From positions 1 to 64,000 of the forward strand of contig UCEU01000007.1 in the NCBI GenBank assembly GCA_900471485.1: 64,000 nt of DNA, written 5' to 3'. Shown here in pieces: positions 56,806-64,000 of this stretch. Position numbers and translations under genes: made by a program. This DNA comes from Hyphomicrobiales bacterium. Its GTDB lineage: Bacteria; Pseudomonadota; Alphaproteobacteria; Rhizobiales; Rhizobiaceae. The notes under the pieces are model-generated. The model did not search any database. It was not told the DNA's origin and saw nothing but the letters and a program-made list of their open reading frames with translations. Every line of letters begins with the position of its first letter. Position 1 is the stretch's first letter.

Positions 56806-57171
56806 ATGACTGGACTTCTCAGTTCCTATATTCCGATCGCGATCTTCATTGGTATTGCTGCCGTCATCGGCCTTTCGCTGCTGATTGCGCCTTTCGCTGT
56901 CGCCTACAAGGCGCCCGATCCGGAAAAGCTTTCGGCCTTTGAGTGCGGCTTCAACGCCTTCGACGATGCGCGCATGAAGTTCGATATCCGATTCTACCTG
57001 GTATCGATTCTCTTCATCATCTTCGATCTCGAGGTCGCCTTCCTCTTCCCGTGGGCTGTGTCCTTCGGCGCGATCGGCTGGTTCGGCTTCTGGTCCATGA
57101 TGGTCTTCCTCGCTGTTCTGACCATCGGCTTTATCTATGAATGGAAAAAGGGAGCCCTGGAATGGGAGTAG
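56806..57171 (+). CDS. nuoA: NADH-quinone oxidoreductase subunit A
   Basis: Encodes a 121-residue membrane subunit of complex I with three helices. The conserved loop [20 protein letters not shown] holds the cysteine that reacts in the deactive state, followed by [20 protein letters not shown]. Start 56806 is preferred because AGGG lies nine bases before; an ATG at 56797 is also in frame. It overlaps nuoB by ten bases. Confidence 0.96.
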   Translation: MTGLLSSYIPIAIFIGIAAVIGLSLLIAPFAVAYKAPDPEKLSAFECGFNAFDDARMKFDIRFYLVSILFIIFDLEVAFLFPWAVSFGAIGWFGFWSMMVFLAVLTIGFIYEWKKGALEWE

Positions 57172-57746
57172 CCCCAACCGACAAGGCGCTCGTGGCGCCG
57201 CATCCGAAAGGCATCATCGACCCGGCAACGGGCAAGCCTGTCGGTAGCGACAGTGCGTTCTTCGGCGAGATCAATGACGAGCTGGCCGACAAGGGCTTCC
57301 TGGTCACGTCCACCCGCGATCTGATCACATGGGCCCGCACGGGCTCGCTGATGTGGATGCAGTTCGGTCTCGCCTGCTGCGCAGTCGAAGGTCTGATGCA
57401 GGTTTCCGGTCCGCGTTACGACATGGAGCGCTTCGGTGTTGCTCCGCGCGCCTCGCCGCGCCAGTCCGACGTCATGATCGTTGCCGGCACGCTCACCAAC
57501 AAGATGGCGCCCGCGCTCCGTAAGGTCTACGACCAGATGCCGGAGCCGCGTTACGTCATTTCGATGGGCTCCTGCGCAAACGGTGGCGGCTACTATCACT
57601 ATTCCTATTCGGTCGTGCGTGGTTGCGATCGTGTCGTTCCTGTCGATATCTACGTGCCGGGCTGTCCCCCCACGGCAGAAGCGCTTCTCTACGGAGTGCT
57701 GCTTCTGCAGAAGAAGATCCGTCGAACCGGTACGATTGAGCGCTAA
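57162..57746 (+). CDS. nuoB: NADH-quinone oxidoreductase subunit B
   Basis: Encodes 194 residues that hold the last iron-sulfur cluster N2 before quinone. Ligand cysteines C72, C73, C138 and C168 are in [17 protein letters not shown] and VPGCPPT. The ATG at 57162 overlaps nuoA and gives the family length. Peripheral arm, at the membrane interface. Confidence 0.97.
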   Translation: MGVAPTDKALVAPHPKGIIDPATGKPVGSDSAFFGEINDELADKGFLVTSTRDLITWARTGSLMWMQFGLACCAVEGLMQVSGPRYDMERFGVAPRASPRQSDVMIVAGTLTNKMAPALRKVYDQMPEPRYVISMGSCANGGGYYHYSYSVVRGCDRVVPVDIYVPGCPPTAEALLYGVLLLQKKIRRTGTIER

Positions 57747-57761
57747 GGGCGGAGGACTGTC

Positions 57762-58364
57762 ATGACTGAAGCCTTGAGCGAACTGTCTTCGTATCTCCGC
57801 GAAATGCGCGGCGATCTTATTCTCGATGCCTCCATCAGCTACGACGAGCTGAATGTCACTGCGACGCCGGAAGCTATCCTGCCGCTGCTGACATTCCTGC
57901 GCGACGATGCGCGTTGCGGCTTCATCAGCATGATCGACATCTGCGGCGTTGATTGGCCGCAGCGCGAAAAGCGCTTCGATGTCGTCTATCACCTGCTTTC
58001 GCCGAAGCAGAACCTGCGCATCCGTGTGAAGGTCGCCGTCGAGGATGGTGAGTCCGTGCCGTCGGCAACGTCCGTCTTCATGGGCGCCGAATGGTTCGAG
58101 CGTGAAGCCTGGGACATGTACGGCATCCCGTTCTCCGGCCATGCCGACCTTCGCCGCATCCTCACGGATTACGGCTTCGAAGGTCATCCGCTGCGCAAGG
58201 ACTTCCCGACGACAGGTTACGTCGAGGTGCGTTATGACGATGCCGCCAAGCGCGTCGTTTACGAACCCGTCGAGCTGAAGCAGGAATTCCGCAATTTCGA
58301 TTTCACGTCCCCGTGGGAAGGCACCGACTACGTACTTCCGGGAGACGAGAAGGCTGCGAACTAA
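57762..58364 (+). CDS. nuoC: NADH-quinone oxidoreductase subunit C
   Basis: Encodes 200 residues of the 30-kDa subunit. [40 protein letters not shown] and [19 protein letters not shown] are family hallmarks. It is a separate gene and not fused with nuoD. GGAGG precedes the ATG. Confidence 0.97.
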   Translation: MTEALSELSSYLREMRGDLILDASISYDELNVTATPEAILPLLTFLRDDARCGFISMIDICGVDWPQREKRFDVVYHLLSPKQNLRIRVKVAVEDGESVPSATSVFMGAEWFEREAWDMYGIPFSGHADLRRILTDYGFEGHPLRKDFPTTGYVEVRYDDAAKRVVYEPVELKQEFRNFDFTSPWEGTDYVLPGDEKAAN

Positions 58365-58436
58365 GATGAGGCTCGACTGTCTTGAAGCCTCTCTGTTCGC
58401 CGTCTCATGCCAATTGCCAGCGCGGAGCGCGTCGCT

Positions 58437-59627
58437 ATGACTGAACATAACGTTCGCAACTTTACGATCAACTTCGGACCGGAGCACCCGTCCGCGCACG
58501 GCGTTCTGCGTCTCGTGCTCGAACTCGATGGCGAAATCATCGAGCGCGTCGATCCGCATATCGGCCTTCTGCACCGCGGCACCGAAAAGCTGATCGAATC
58601 GAAGACCTATCTTCAGGCCGTTCCCTATTTCGATCGTCTCGACTACGTTGCGCCGATGAACCAGGAGCACGCTTTCGCGCTTGCCGTCGAAAAGATGCTG
58701 AAGCTCGAAATTCCGATTCGCGGTCAGCTGATTCGAGTTCTGTACTCCGAAATTGGCCGAATCTTGTCGCACATCATGAACGTGACGACTCAGGCCATGG
58801 ACGTCGGCGCGATGACGCCGCCGGTCTGGGGCTTCGAAGAACGCGAAAAGCTGATGGTGTTCTACGAGCGCGCCTGTGGCGCCCGTATGCACTCCGCCTA
58901 TTTCCGCCCGGGCGGTGTCCACCAGGACATCCCGCAGGAACTGGTCGAGGATATCGGCAAGTGGTGCGATCCCTTCATCAAGGTTCTCGACGATATCGAA
59001 GGCCTTTTGACCGACAACCGCATCTTCAAGCAGCGTAACGTCGATATCGGCGTCGTGTCGCTGGCCGATGCCTGGTCCTGGGGCTTCTCGGGCGTCATGG
59101 TTCGCGGTTCCGGCGCTGCCTGGGACCTGCGTCGCTCGCAGCCTTACGAGTGCTACAACGATCTCGAATTCGACATCGCCATCGGCAAGAACGGTGACTG
59201 TTATGACCGTTACCTGATCCGCATGATCGAAATGCGCCAGTCCGTCCGCATCATGAAGCAGTGCGTCAACCGCCTGCTCGGCGATGCCAAGGTTGGCCCG
59301 GTCTCGTCGATCGACGGCAAGGTCGTTCCGCCGAAGCGTGGCGAGATGAAGCGTTCGATGGAAGCGCTGATTCACCACTTCAAGCTCTACACCGAAGGCT
59401 ATCACGTTCCGGCCGGCGAAGTGTACGCCGCCGTCGAAGCGCCGAAGGGCGAGTTCGGCGTCTACGTCGTCGCCGACGGCAGCAACAAGCCCTACCGTTG
59501 CAAGATCCGCGCCCCGGGCTATGCCCACCTGCAGGCGATGGACTTCCTCTGCAAGGGCCACATGCTTGCTGACGTGACCGCCGTTCTCGGTTCGCTCGAT
59601 ATCGTGTTCGGCGAGGTTGACCGCTGA
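58437..59627 (+). CDS. nuoD: NADH-quinone oxidoreductase subunit D
   Basis: Encodes 396 residues of the 49-kDa subunit, forming the quinone site with Nuo[21 protein letters not shown] and [14 protein letters not shown] contain the quinone-binding histidine region. The frame is open earlier, but ATG 58437 ([14 protein letters not shown]) is the family start. Its stop overlaps the next small gene by one base. Confidence 0.97.
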   Translation: MTEHNVRNFTINFGPEHPSAHGVLRLVLELDGEIIERVDPHIGLLHRGTEKLIESKTYLQAVPYFDRLDYVAPMNQEHAFALAVEKMLKLEIPIRGQLIRVLYSEIGRILSHIMNVTTQAMDVGAMTPPVWGFEEREKLMVFYERACGARMHSAYFRPGGVHQDIPQELVEDIGKWCDPFIKVLDDIEGLLTDNRIFKQRNVDIGVVSLADAWSWGFSGVMVRGSGAAWDLRRSQPYECYNDLEFDIAIGKNGDCYDRYLIRMIEMRQSVRIMKQCVNRLLGDAKVGPVSSIDGKVVPPKRGEMKRSMEALIHHFKLYTEGYHVPAGEVYAAVEAPKGEFGVYVVADGSNKPYRCKIRAPGYAHLQAMDFLCKGHMLADVTAVLGSLDIVFGEVDR

Positions 59628-59899
59628 TGAAACTGCTGTCGGCCGCCACGATTGTTCTCCTCTCGGCTTCCGGAGCGCTTGCTCAGGAAGCCGGCGGATT
59701 CGGCCCCAAGCTGGGCCAGGACGAAGTGGCACCGCCGGCATCCAAGGCCTCCATGGGCGAGCTTTTGTCCAAGGGCTATGAAATCAAGGCCGCCGTTCCG
59801 AACGGCGGCATGTTCGTTGTGTTTTTGCAAAAAGACCAGTCGGCCTACGCTTGCGAGATGAAGTCCCTGACGACATCGCAGTGTGGCGCCCTAAACTGA
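59627..59899 (+). CDS. small exported protein inside the nuo operon
   Basis: Encodes 90 residues with a signal peptide (LLSAATIVLLSASGALA). The mature part is short, ends SLTTSQCGALN and has two cysteines (C76 and C86). It overlaps the nuoD stop by one base (TGATG) and is 16 bases before nuoE, so it is translated with complex I genes. I do not know a family function; a periplasmic factor associated with complex I is only a guess. Confidence 0.75.
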   Translation: MKLLSAATIVLLSASGALAQEAGGFGPKLGQDEVAPPASKASMGELLSKGYEIKAAVPNGGMFVVFLQKDQSAYACEMKSLTTSQCGALN

Positions 59900-59915
59900 C
59901 AAGGCGTGAGGAAGA

Positions 59916-61037
59916 ATGTCCGTTCGTCGATTAGCCGAAGATCAATTCCAGCCTGCCGCGTTCGCCTTCAATGACGAAAACGCGGCCTGGGCGGATAAGA
60001 CGATCCAGAAATATCCCGCAGGCCGCCAGCAGTCCGCGGTCATTCCGCTGTTGATGCGGGCGCAGGAGCAGGACGGCTGGGTCACGCGCGCCGCGATCGA
60101 AAAGGTCGCCGACATGCTCGACATGGCCTATATCCGTGTGCTCGAGGTCGCGACCTTCTACACGCAGTTCCAGCTCGGCCCGGTCGGCACGCGCGCCCAC
60201 ATCCAGGTGTGCGGCACCACGCCCTGCATGCTGCGCGGCTCGGAAGGCCTGATGTCGGTCTGCAAGAGCAAGATCCATCACCACCCGTTCGAGCGCAATG
60301 CCGAAGGCACACTGTCCTGGGAAGAGGTCGAATGTCTCGGGGCTTGCGTCAACGCGCCCATGGTCATGATCGGCAAGGACACCTACGAGGATCTGACGCC
60401 GGAGCGTCTGGAAGAGATCATCGATACGTTCCAGGCAGGCAACGGTGCAAGCATCACGCCCGGCCCGCAGATCGATCGTCACTTCTCGTCCCCGGAAGGC
60501 GGCCCCACGTCGCTGACCGACGAGGAACCGAAGAAGAAGACTTCCGCGAAGAAGGTCGTCGCCGAGGCCGCGACGGCCAAGGTCGATGCTGCACCGGTTC
60601 CTCCGTCTGAGGCGGCTCGCCCGAAGAGCACCGATGCTGAGACGAACGCCGCCCTGAAAACGCCGGCCACGGCGCCGAAGGCTGCCGCGAAGAACGTCAA
60701 GGCTGTCGAAGAGCAGGCCGCTGCTCCGGCGGCTGATGCCGGAAAGCCTTCGCTCACGGACAAGAACCGTCCTGCCGGCATCGAAAAGCCTGCGACCCCG
60801 GATGATCTGAAGCTGATCTCTGGCGTCGGTCCGAAGATCGAGGGCACGCTCCACGAACTCGGCATCTTCACCTTCGCGCAAGTCGCGGGTTGGAAGAAGG
60901 CGGAGCGCGAGTGGGTTGATGGCTACCTGAACTTCAAGGGTCGCATCGATCGCGACGACTGGGTCAAGCAGGCCAAGGCGCTCGCCAAGGGCGGCGAAGC
61001 GGAATATATCAAGGTCTTCGGTAAGAAGCCGCGGTAA
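59916..61037 (+). CDS. nuoE: NADH-quinone oxidoreductase subunit E with C-terminal HhH extension
   Basis: Encodes 373 residues, well above the about 170 residues of E. coli NuoE. The thioredoxin-like part binds a 2Fe-2S cluster through C99, C104, C140 and C144 (QVCGTTPCML, VECLGAC). A low-complexity Ala/Pro/Lys linker (about 205-295) leads to a helix-hairpin-helix-like domain (about 298-373, LISGVGPKIEGTLHELGIFT). The protein encoded after nuoF carries the same domain. Confidence 0.95.
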   Translation: MSVRRLAEDQFQPAAFAFNDENAAWADKTIQKYPAGRQQSAVIPLLMRAQEQDGWVTRAAIEKVADMLDMAYIRVLEVATFYTQFQLGPVGTRAHIQVCGTTPCMLRGSEGLMSVCKSKIHHHPFERNAEGTLSWEEVECLGACVNAPMVMIGKDTYEDLTPERLEEIIDTFQAGNGASITPGPQIDRHFSSPEGGPTSLTDEEPKKKTSAKKVVAEAATAKVDAAPVPPSEAARPKSTDAETNAALKTPATAPKAAAKNVKAVEEQAAAPAADAGKPSLTDKNRPAGIEKPATPDDLKLISGVGPKIEGTLHELGIFTFAQVAGWKKAEREWVDGYLNFKGRIDRDDWVKQAKALAKGGEAEYIKVFGKKPR

Positions 61038-61047
61038 GAGGTGAAGC

Positions 61048-62352
61048 ATGTTACAAGATAAAGATCGCATCTTTACCAATATCTACGGCCTCAAGGACAA
61101 GTCCCTGAAGGGCGCGATGAGCCGCGGCCACTGGGATGGTACGAAGCAGATCCTCGAAAAGGGTCGCGACTGGATCATCAACGAGATGAAGGCCTCCGGT
61201 CTTCGCGGTCGTGGCGGCGCAGGCTTCCCGACCGGTCTCAAGTGGTCCTTCATGCCGAAGGAATCCGATGGTCGTCCGCACTATCTCGTCGTCAATGCCG
61301 ACGAGTCGGAGCCGGGCACCTGCAAGGACCGCGATATCATGCGCCACGATCCGCACACGCTGATCGAAGGCTGCGTGATCGCAAGTTTCGCCATGGGCGC
61401 GAATGCTGCCTACATCTACGTCCGTGGTGAGTACATCCGCGAGCGCGAAGCCCTCCAGGCCGCGATCGACGAGTGCTACGACTACGGTCTGCTCGGCAAG
61501 AACAACAAGCTCGGCTACCCGATGGACATCTATGTCCACCACGGCGCCGGCGCTTACATCTGCGGCGAGGAAACAGCACTTCTCGAAAGCCTGGAAGGCA
61601 AGAAGGGCCAGCCGCGCCTGAAGCCGCCATTCCCAGCCAACATGGGCCTCTACGGCTGCCCGACGACCGTCAACAACGTCGAGTCGATCGCCGTTGCTCC
61701 GACGATCCTGCGTCGTGGCGCCGGCTGGTTCTCCGCACTCGGACGCCCGAACAACGTCGGCACCAAGCTGTTCATGCTCTCTGGTCACGTCAACAAGCCG
61801 TGCACCGTCGAAGAAGAAATGGGCATCACCTTCCGCGAGCTGGTCGACAAGCACGCTGGCGGTATCCGCGGCGGCTGGGACAACCTGCTTGCCGTCATTC
61901 CGGGCGGTGCATCGTGCCCGATCGTTCCCGCCAAGGACATGATCGACGTGCCGATGGACTTCGACGGTCTGCGTTCGGTCGGTTCGTCCTTCGGTACGGC
62001 CGCCTCGATCGTCATGGACAAGTCCACCGACGTCATCAAGGCGATCGCCCGTATCTCGGCCTTCTTCAAGCATGAGAGCTGCGGCCAGTGCACGCCGTGC
62101 CGCGAAGGCACCGGCTGGATGTGGCGCGTCATGGAGCGCATGGCCAAGGGCAACGCCCAGAAGCGCGAAATCGACATGCTCTTCGCCGTCACCAAGCAGA
62201 TCGAAGGCCACACCATCTGTGCGCTCGGCGATGCTGCCGCATGGCCTGTGCAGGGTCTGATCCGTAACTTCCGTCACGAGATCGAAGCGCGTATCGACCA
62301 GTATACGGCGAACGCGATGGATCACGGTGCGGTTCTCGAGGCTGCTGAGTAA
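61048..62352 (+). CDS. nuoF: NADH-quinone oxidoreductase subunit F
   Basis: Encodes 434 residues, the NADH and FMN binding subunit. The nucleotide motif [16 protein letters not shown] lies at residues 51-66, and cluster N3 ligands are C345, C348, C351 ([11 protein letters not shown]) and C391. It follows nuoE by ten bases. Confidence 0.97.
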   Translation: MLQDKDRIFTNIYGLKDKSLKGAMSRGHWDGTKQILEKGRDWIINEMKASGLRGRGGAGFPTGLKWSFMPKESDGRPHYLVVNADESEPGTCKDRDIMRHDPHTLIEGCVIASFAMGANAAYIYVRGEYIREREALQAAIDECYDYGLLGKNNKLGYPMDIYVHHGAGAYICGEETALLESLEGKKGQPRLKPPFPANMGLYGCPTTVNNVESIAVAPTILRRGAGWFSALGRPNNVGTKLFMLSGHVNKPCTVEEEMGITFRELVDKHAGGIRGGWDNLLAVIPGGASCPIVPAKDMIDVPMDFDGLRSVGSSFGTAASIVMDKSTDVIKAIARISAFFKHESCGQCTPCREGTGWMWRVMERMAKGNAQKREIDMLFAVTKQIEGHTICALGDAAAWPVQGLIRNFRHEIEARIDQYTANAMDHGAVLEAAE

Positions 62353-62357
62353 GGCTG

Positions 62358-62954
62358 ATGACGAAAGCGTCCGACAGCACGAAGAAGGAAGGAGCAGCCG
62401 ATTTCTCGGCTGACTTCGGCCGTCTTGCTGCCGAGATGCTGGAAAACGCCCGTGCCTTGCCGCTGCCGCCGCTGATGGTCAATCCGGCCGCGGCGATGGC
62501 GGCAGCGACAGCGATCGGCTTCGGCTTCTCCACACAGATGGCCGGCGCTTTCTTTGGTGCCCTCCAGGGCGCCATGGAAGCTTCCAACAAGCTGGCTGCG
62601 GTTCTCGACGAGACGCCGCCGGAGGAAAACGCACCGGAAGTCGACGTCAAGCCGGAGAACATCCGCGCCGTCAGCGAGAAGAAGGCACCCGTTGCTGCAA
62701 AGCCTGTCGTGAAGCTCAAGGCTGCGTCGCGCGCCAGGAAGGCTGATGACCTGAAGCAGATCTCGGGCATCGGACCGAAGCTGGAGCAGGTTCTGAATGC
62801 CGACGGCGTTCGCACTTTCGCCGATATGGCCTCCTGGTCGGATGCCGATATCGCCAGGATAGACGCCGAACTCGGCCTTGGCGGGCGCATCGGTCGTGAT
62901 GGCTGGGTCGCGCAGGCAAAGGCGCTTTCGGGCAAGAGCCGGAAGCGGACGTGA
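62358..62954 (+). CDS. HhH-domain protein between nuoF and nuoG
   Basis: Encodes 198 residues. The N-terminal half has a hydrophobic, Ala-rich stretch (LMVNPAAAMAAATAIGFGFS) like phasin-type or short amphipathic proteins; the C-terminal part (about 128-198, LKQISGIGPKLEQVLNADG) is a helix-hairpin-helix-like domain close to the end of NuoE. It starts five bases after nuoF. Function unknown; association with complex I is inferred from position and shared domain. Confidence 0.8.
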   Translation: MTKASDSTKKEGAADFSADFGRLAAEMLENARALPLPPLMVNPAAAMAAATAIGFGFSTQMAGAFFGALQGAMEASNKLAAVLDETPPEENAPEVDVKPENIRAVSEKKAPVAAKPVVKLKAASRARKADDLKQISGIGPKLEQVLNADGVRTFADMASWSDADIARIDAELGLGGRIGRDGWVAQAKALSGKSRKRT

Positions 62955-63173
62955 TTTTACCGGCCGCATCGGTGGCCGGTACGAAATTTGGGCAAGGCGG
63001 CGAGGGCAGGGGTCATCGTTGCGGACGCCGGAAACCGGTTCGGATCTCGGATCGGAAACAGAATTGAAACGACTTCGGCGCTAGGGGGATGGTAATCCCG
63101 CCTGGCAGCCGAAGCGTTGCAAAATAGGTTTGTTTGCCGCCATCCGGCGAACGGAAAACAGGACTGAGTGACG
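62955..63173 (+). other. gap before nuoG
   Basis: The 219 bases between the HhH gene and nuoG contain no supported gene. No terminator was found, so nuoG is probably read from the upstream operon. Confidence 0.4.
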
Positions 63174-64000
63174 ATGGCAAAACTGAAGATTGACGGTAAC
63201 GAGATCGAAGTCCCGGATCATTACACCCTCATTCAGGCGTGTGAGGAAGCCGGTGCTGAAGTTCCGCGCTTCTGCTTCCACGAACGCCTTTCGGTTGCCG
63301 GCAACTGCCGCATGTGCCTCGTCGAGGTAAAGGGTGGTCCGCCGAAGCCGCAGGCATCCTGCGCCATGGGCGTGCGCGATATCCGCGGCGGCCCGAACGG
63401 CGAACTGCCGGAAGTTTTCACCAACACGCCGATGGTCAAGAAGGCCCGCGAAGGCGTGATGGAATTCCTGCTGATCAACCATCCGCTGGATTGCCCGATC
63501 TGCGACCAGGGCGGCGAATGCGACCTGCAGGACCAGGCAATGGCCTTCGGTATCGCCGGCTCGCGCTATCAGGAAGACAAGCGCGCCGTCGAGGACAAGT
63601 ACATTGGACCGCTCGTCAAGACGGTCATGAACCGCTGCATTCACTGCACGCGCTGCGTGCGCTTCACCACCGAGGTCGCCGGCATTGCCGAGCTTGGCCT
63701 GATCGGTCGTGGCGAAGACGCCGAGATCACCACCTATCTCGAGCAGGCGATGACCTCCGAGCTGCAGGGCAACGTCGTTGACCTCTGCCCGGTCGGCGCG
63801 CTCACCTCCAAGCCCTTCGCCTTCACGGCCCGTCCGTGGGAATTGAACAAGACCGAAACGATCGACGTCATGGACGCGCTCGGCTCGGCCATCCGCGTCG
63901 ACACCCGTGGCCGCGAAGTCATGCGCGTCATGCCGCGCGTCAACGAGCAGATCAACGAAGAGTGGATATCCGACAAGACCCGCTTCATCTGGGACGGCCT
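63174..64000 (+). CDS. nuoG: NADH-quinone oxidoreductase subunit G (partial, runs off the window)
   Basis: The first 275 residues are present. The 2Fe-2S ligands are C34, C45, C48 and C63; the histidine-ligated 4Fe-4S cluster has H103, C107, C110 and C116 ([20 protein letters not shown]); the next 4Fe-4S site has C155, C158, C161 and C205. The gene continues past 64000. ATG 63174 ([20 protein letters not shown]) is preferred; a GTG at 63168 is in frame. Confidence 0.97.
   Translation, partial: MAKLKIDGNEIEVPDHYTLIQACEEAGAEVPRFCFHERLSVAGNCRMCLVEVKGGPPKPQASCAMGVRDIRGGPNGELPEVFTNTPMVKKAREGVMEFLLINHPLDCPICDQGGECDLQDQAMAFGIAGSRYQEDKRAVEDKYIGPLVKTVMNRCIHCTRCVRFTTEVAGIAELGLIGRGEDAEITTYLEQAMTSELQGNVVDLCPVGALTSKPFAFTARPWELNKTETIDVMDALGSAIRVDTRGREVMRVMPRVNEQINEEWISDKTRFIWDG

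Noticed and set aside
57135..59741. An open frame of about 868 codons on the minus strand across nuoB, nuoC and nuoD.
   Set aside because: It crosses three certain genes and their gaps, has no recognisable domains and no start signals.
1..64000. CRISPR arrays, transposases, integrases, prophage genes or an origin of replication.
   Set aside because: No regularly spaced repeats with unique spacers, and none of the proteins resembles these enzymes. The tRNA genes have no attached integrase or split copy.

Overview
The window is a piece of an alphaproteobacterial chromosome, most likely from the family Rhizobiaceae (Rhizobium/Agrobacterium relatives). The reasons are the GC-rich codon use, the long str-S10-spc-secY-adk-alpha ribosomal run, the rplM-rpsI/argC/speB neighbourhood, a dctA gene diverging from dctBD with a sigma-54 promoter, an FMN riboswitch in front of a ribN-type transporter, and a nuo operon carrying two extra rhizobial-style genes. 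The species cannot be fixed from sequence alone.

Layout. 1-15 kb: end of tuf, then the ribosomal superoperon (rpsJ to rplO, secY, adk, rpsM, rpsK, rpoA, rplQ), closed by a strong terminator. 15-23.8 kb: a mixed accessory block with a large polytopic membrane protein flanked by two copies of the rplQ terminator sequence, DUF817 and DUF2809 membrane proteins, the periplasmic methionine sulfoxide reductase pair msrPQ, ilvD, a lower-GC orphan gene with a HEPN-like motif, and small envelope proteins. 23.9-32.8 kb: a DegP-type protease with rarA, small conserved genes, a kinase-like protein, a DoxX-like and a TauE-like membrane protein, argC, speB, and a compact arsR/SRPBCC/membrane-protein cassette. 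33-39.3 kb: rpsI-rplM, a thioesterase, an ECHDC3-like crotonase, transporters, a CoA-binding protein, a PLP sulfhydrylase and a cupin. 39.3-46.8 kb: dctD-dctB diverging from dctA, then a cytochrome P450 and a diguanylate cyclase. 47-52.7 kb: the proteolysis cluster clpP-clpX-lon-hup with heat-shock-like promoter elements. 52.8-56.5 kb: FMN riboswitch and ribN, an aldo/keto reductase, a methyltransferase, tRNA-Val and two identical tRNA-Asp genes. 56.8-64 kb: nuoABCD, a small exported protein, nuoE, nuoF, a helix-hairpin-helix protein and the start of nuoG, which runs off the window.

Functionally the window is dominated by housekeeping: translation, protein export, protein quality control and respiration. 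Small regulated modules are set between these: C4-dicarboxylate uptake, riboflavin import, methionine-sulfoxide repair and an ArsR-controlled cassette. There is no prophage, transposase, integrase or CRISPR array. The most unusual observations are the orphan HEPN-like gene, the terminator-derived direct repeats around the gene next to rplQ, a hairpin hiding the speB ribosome binding site, a probable frameshift at the start of the SRPBCC gene, and a paired C-terminal domain shared by NuoE and the protein encoded between nuoF and nuoG.
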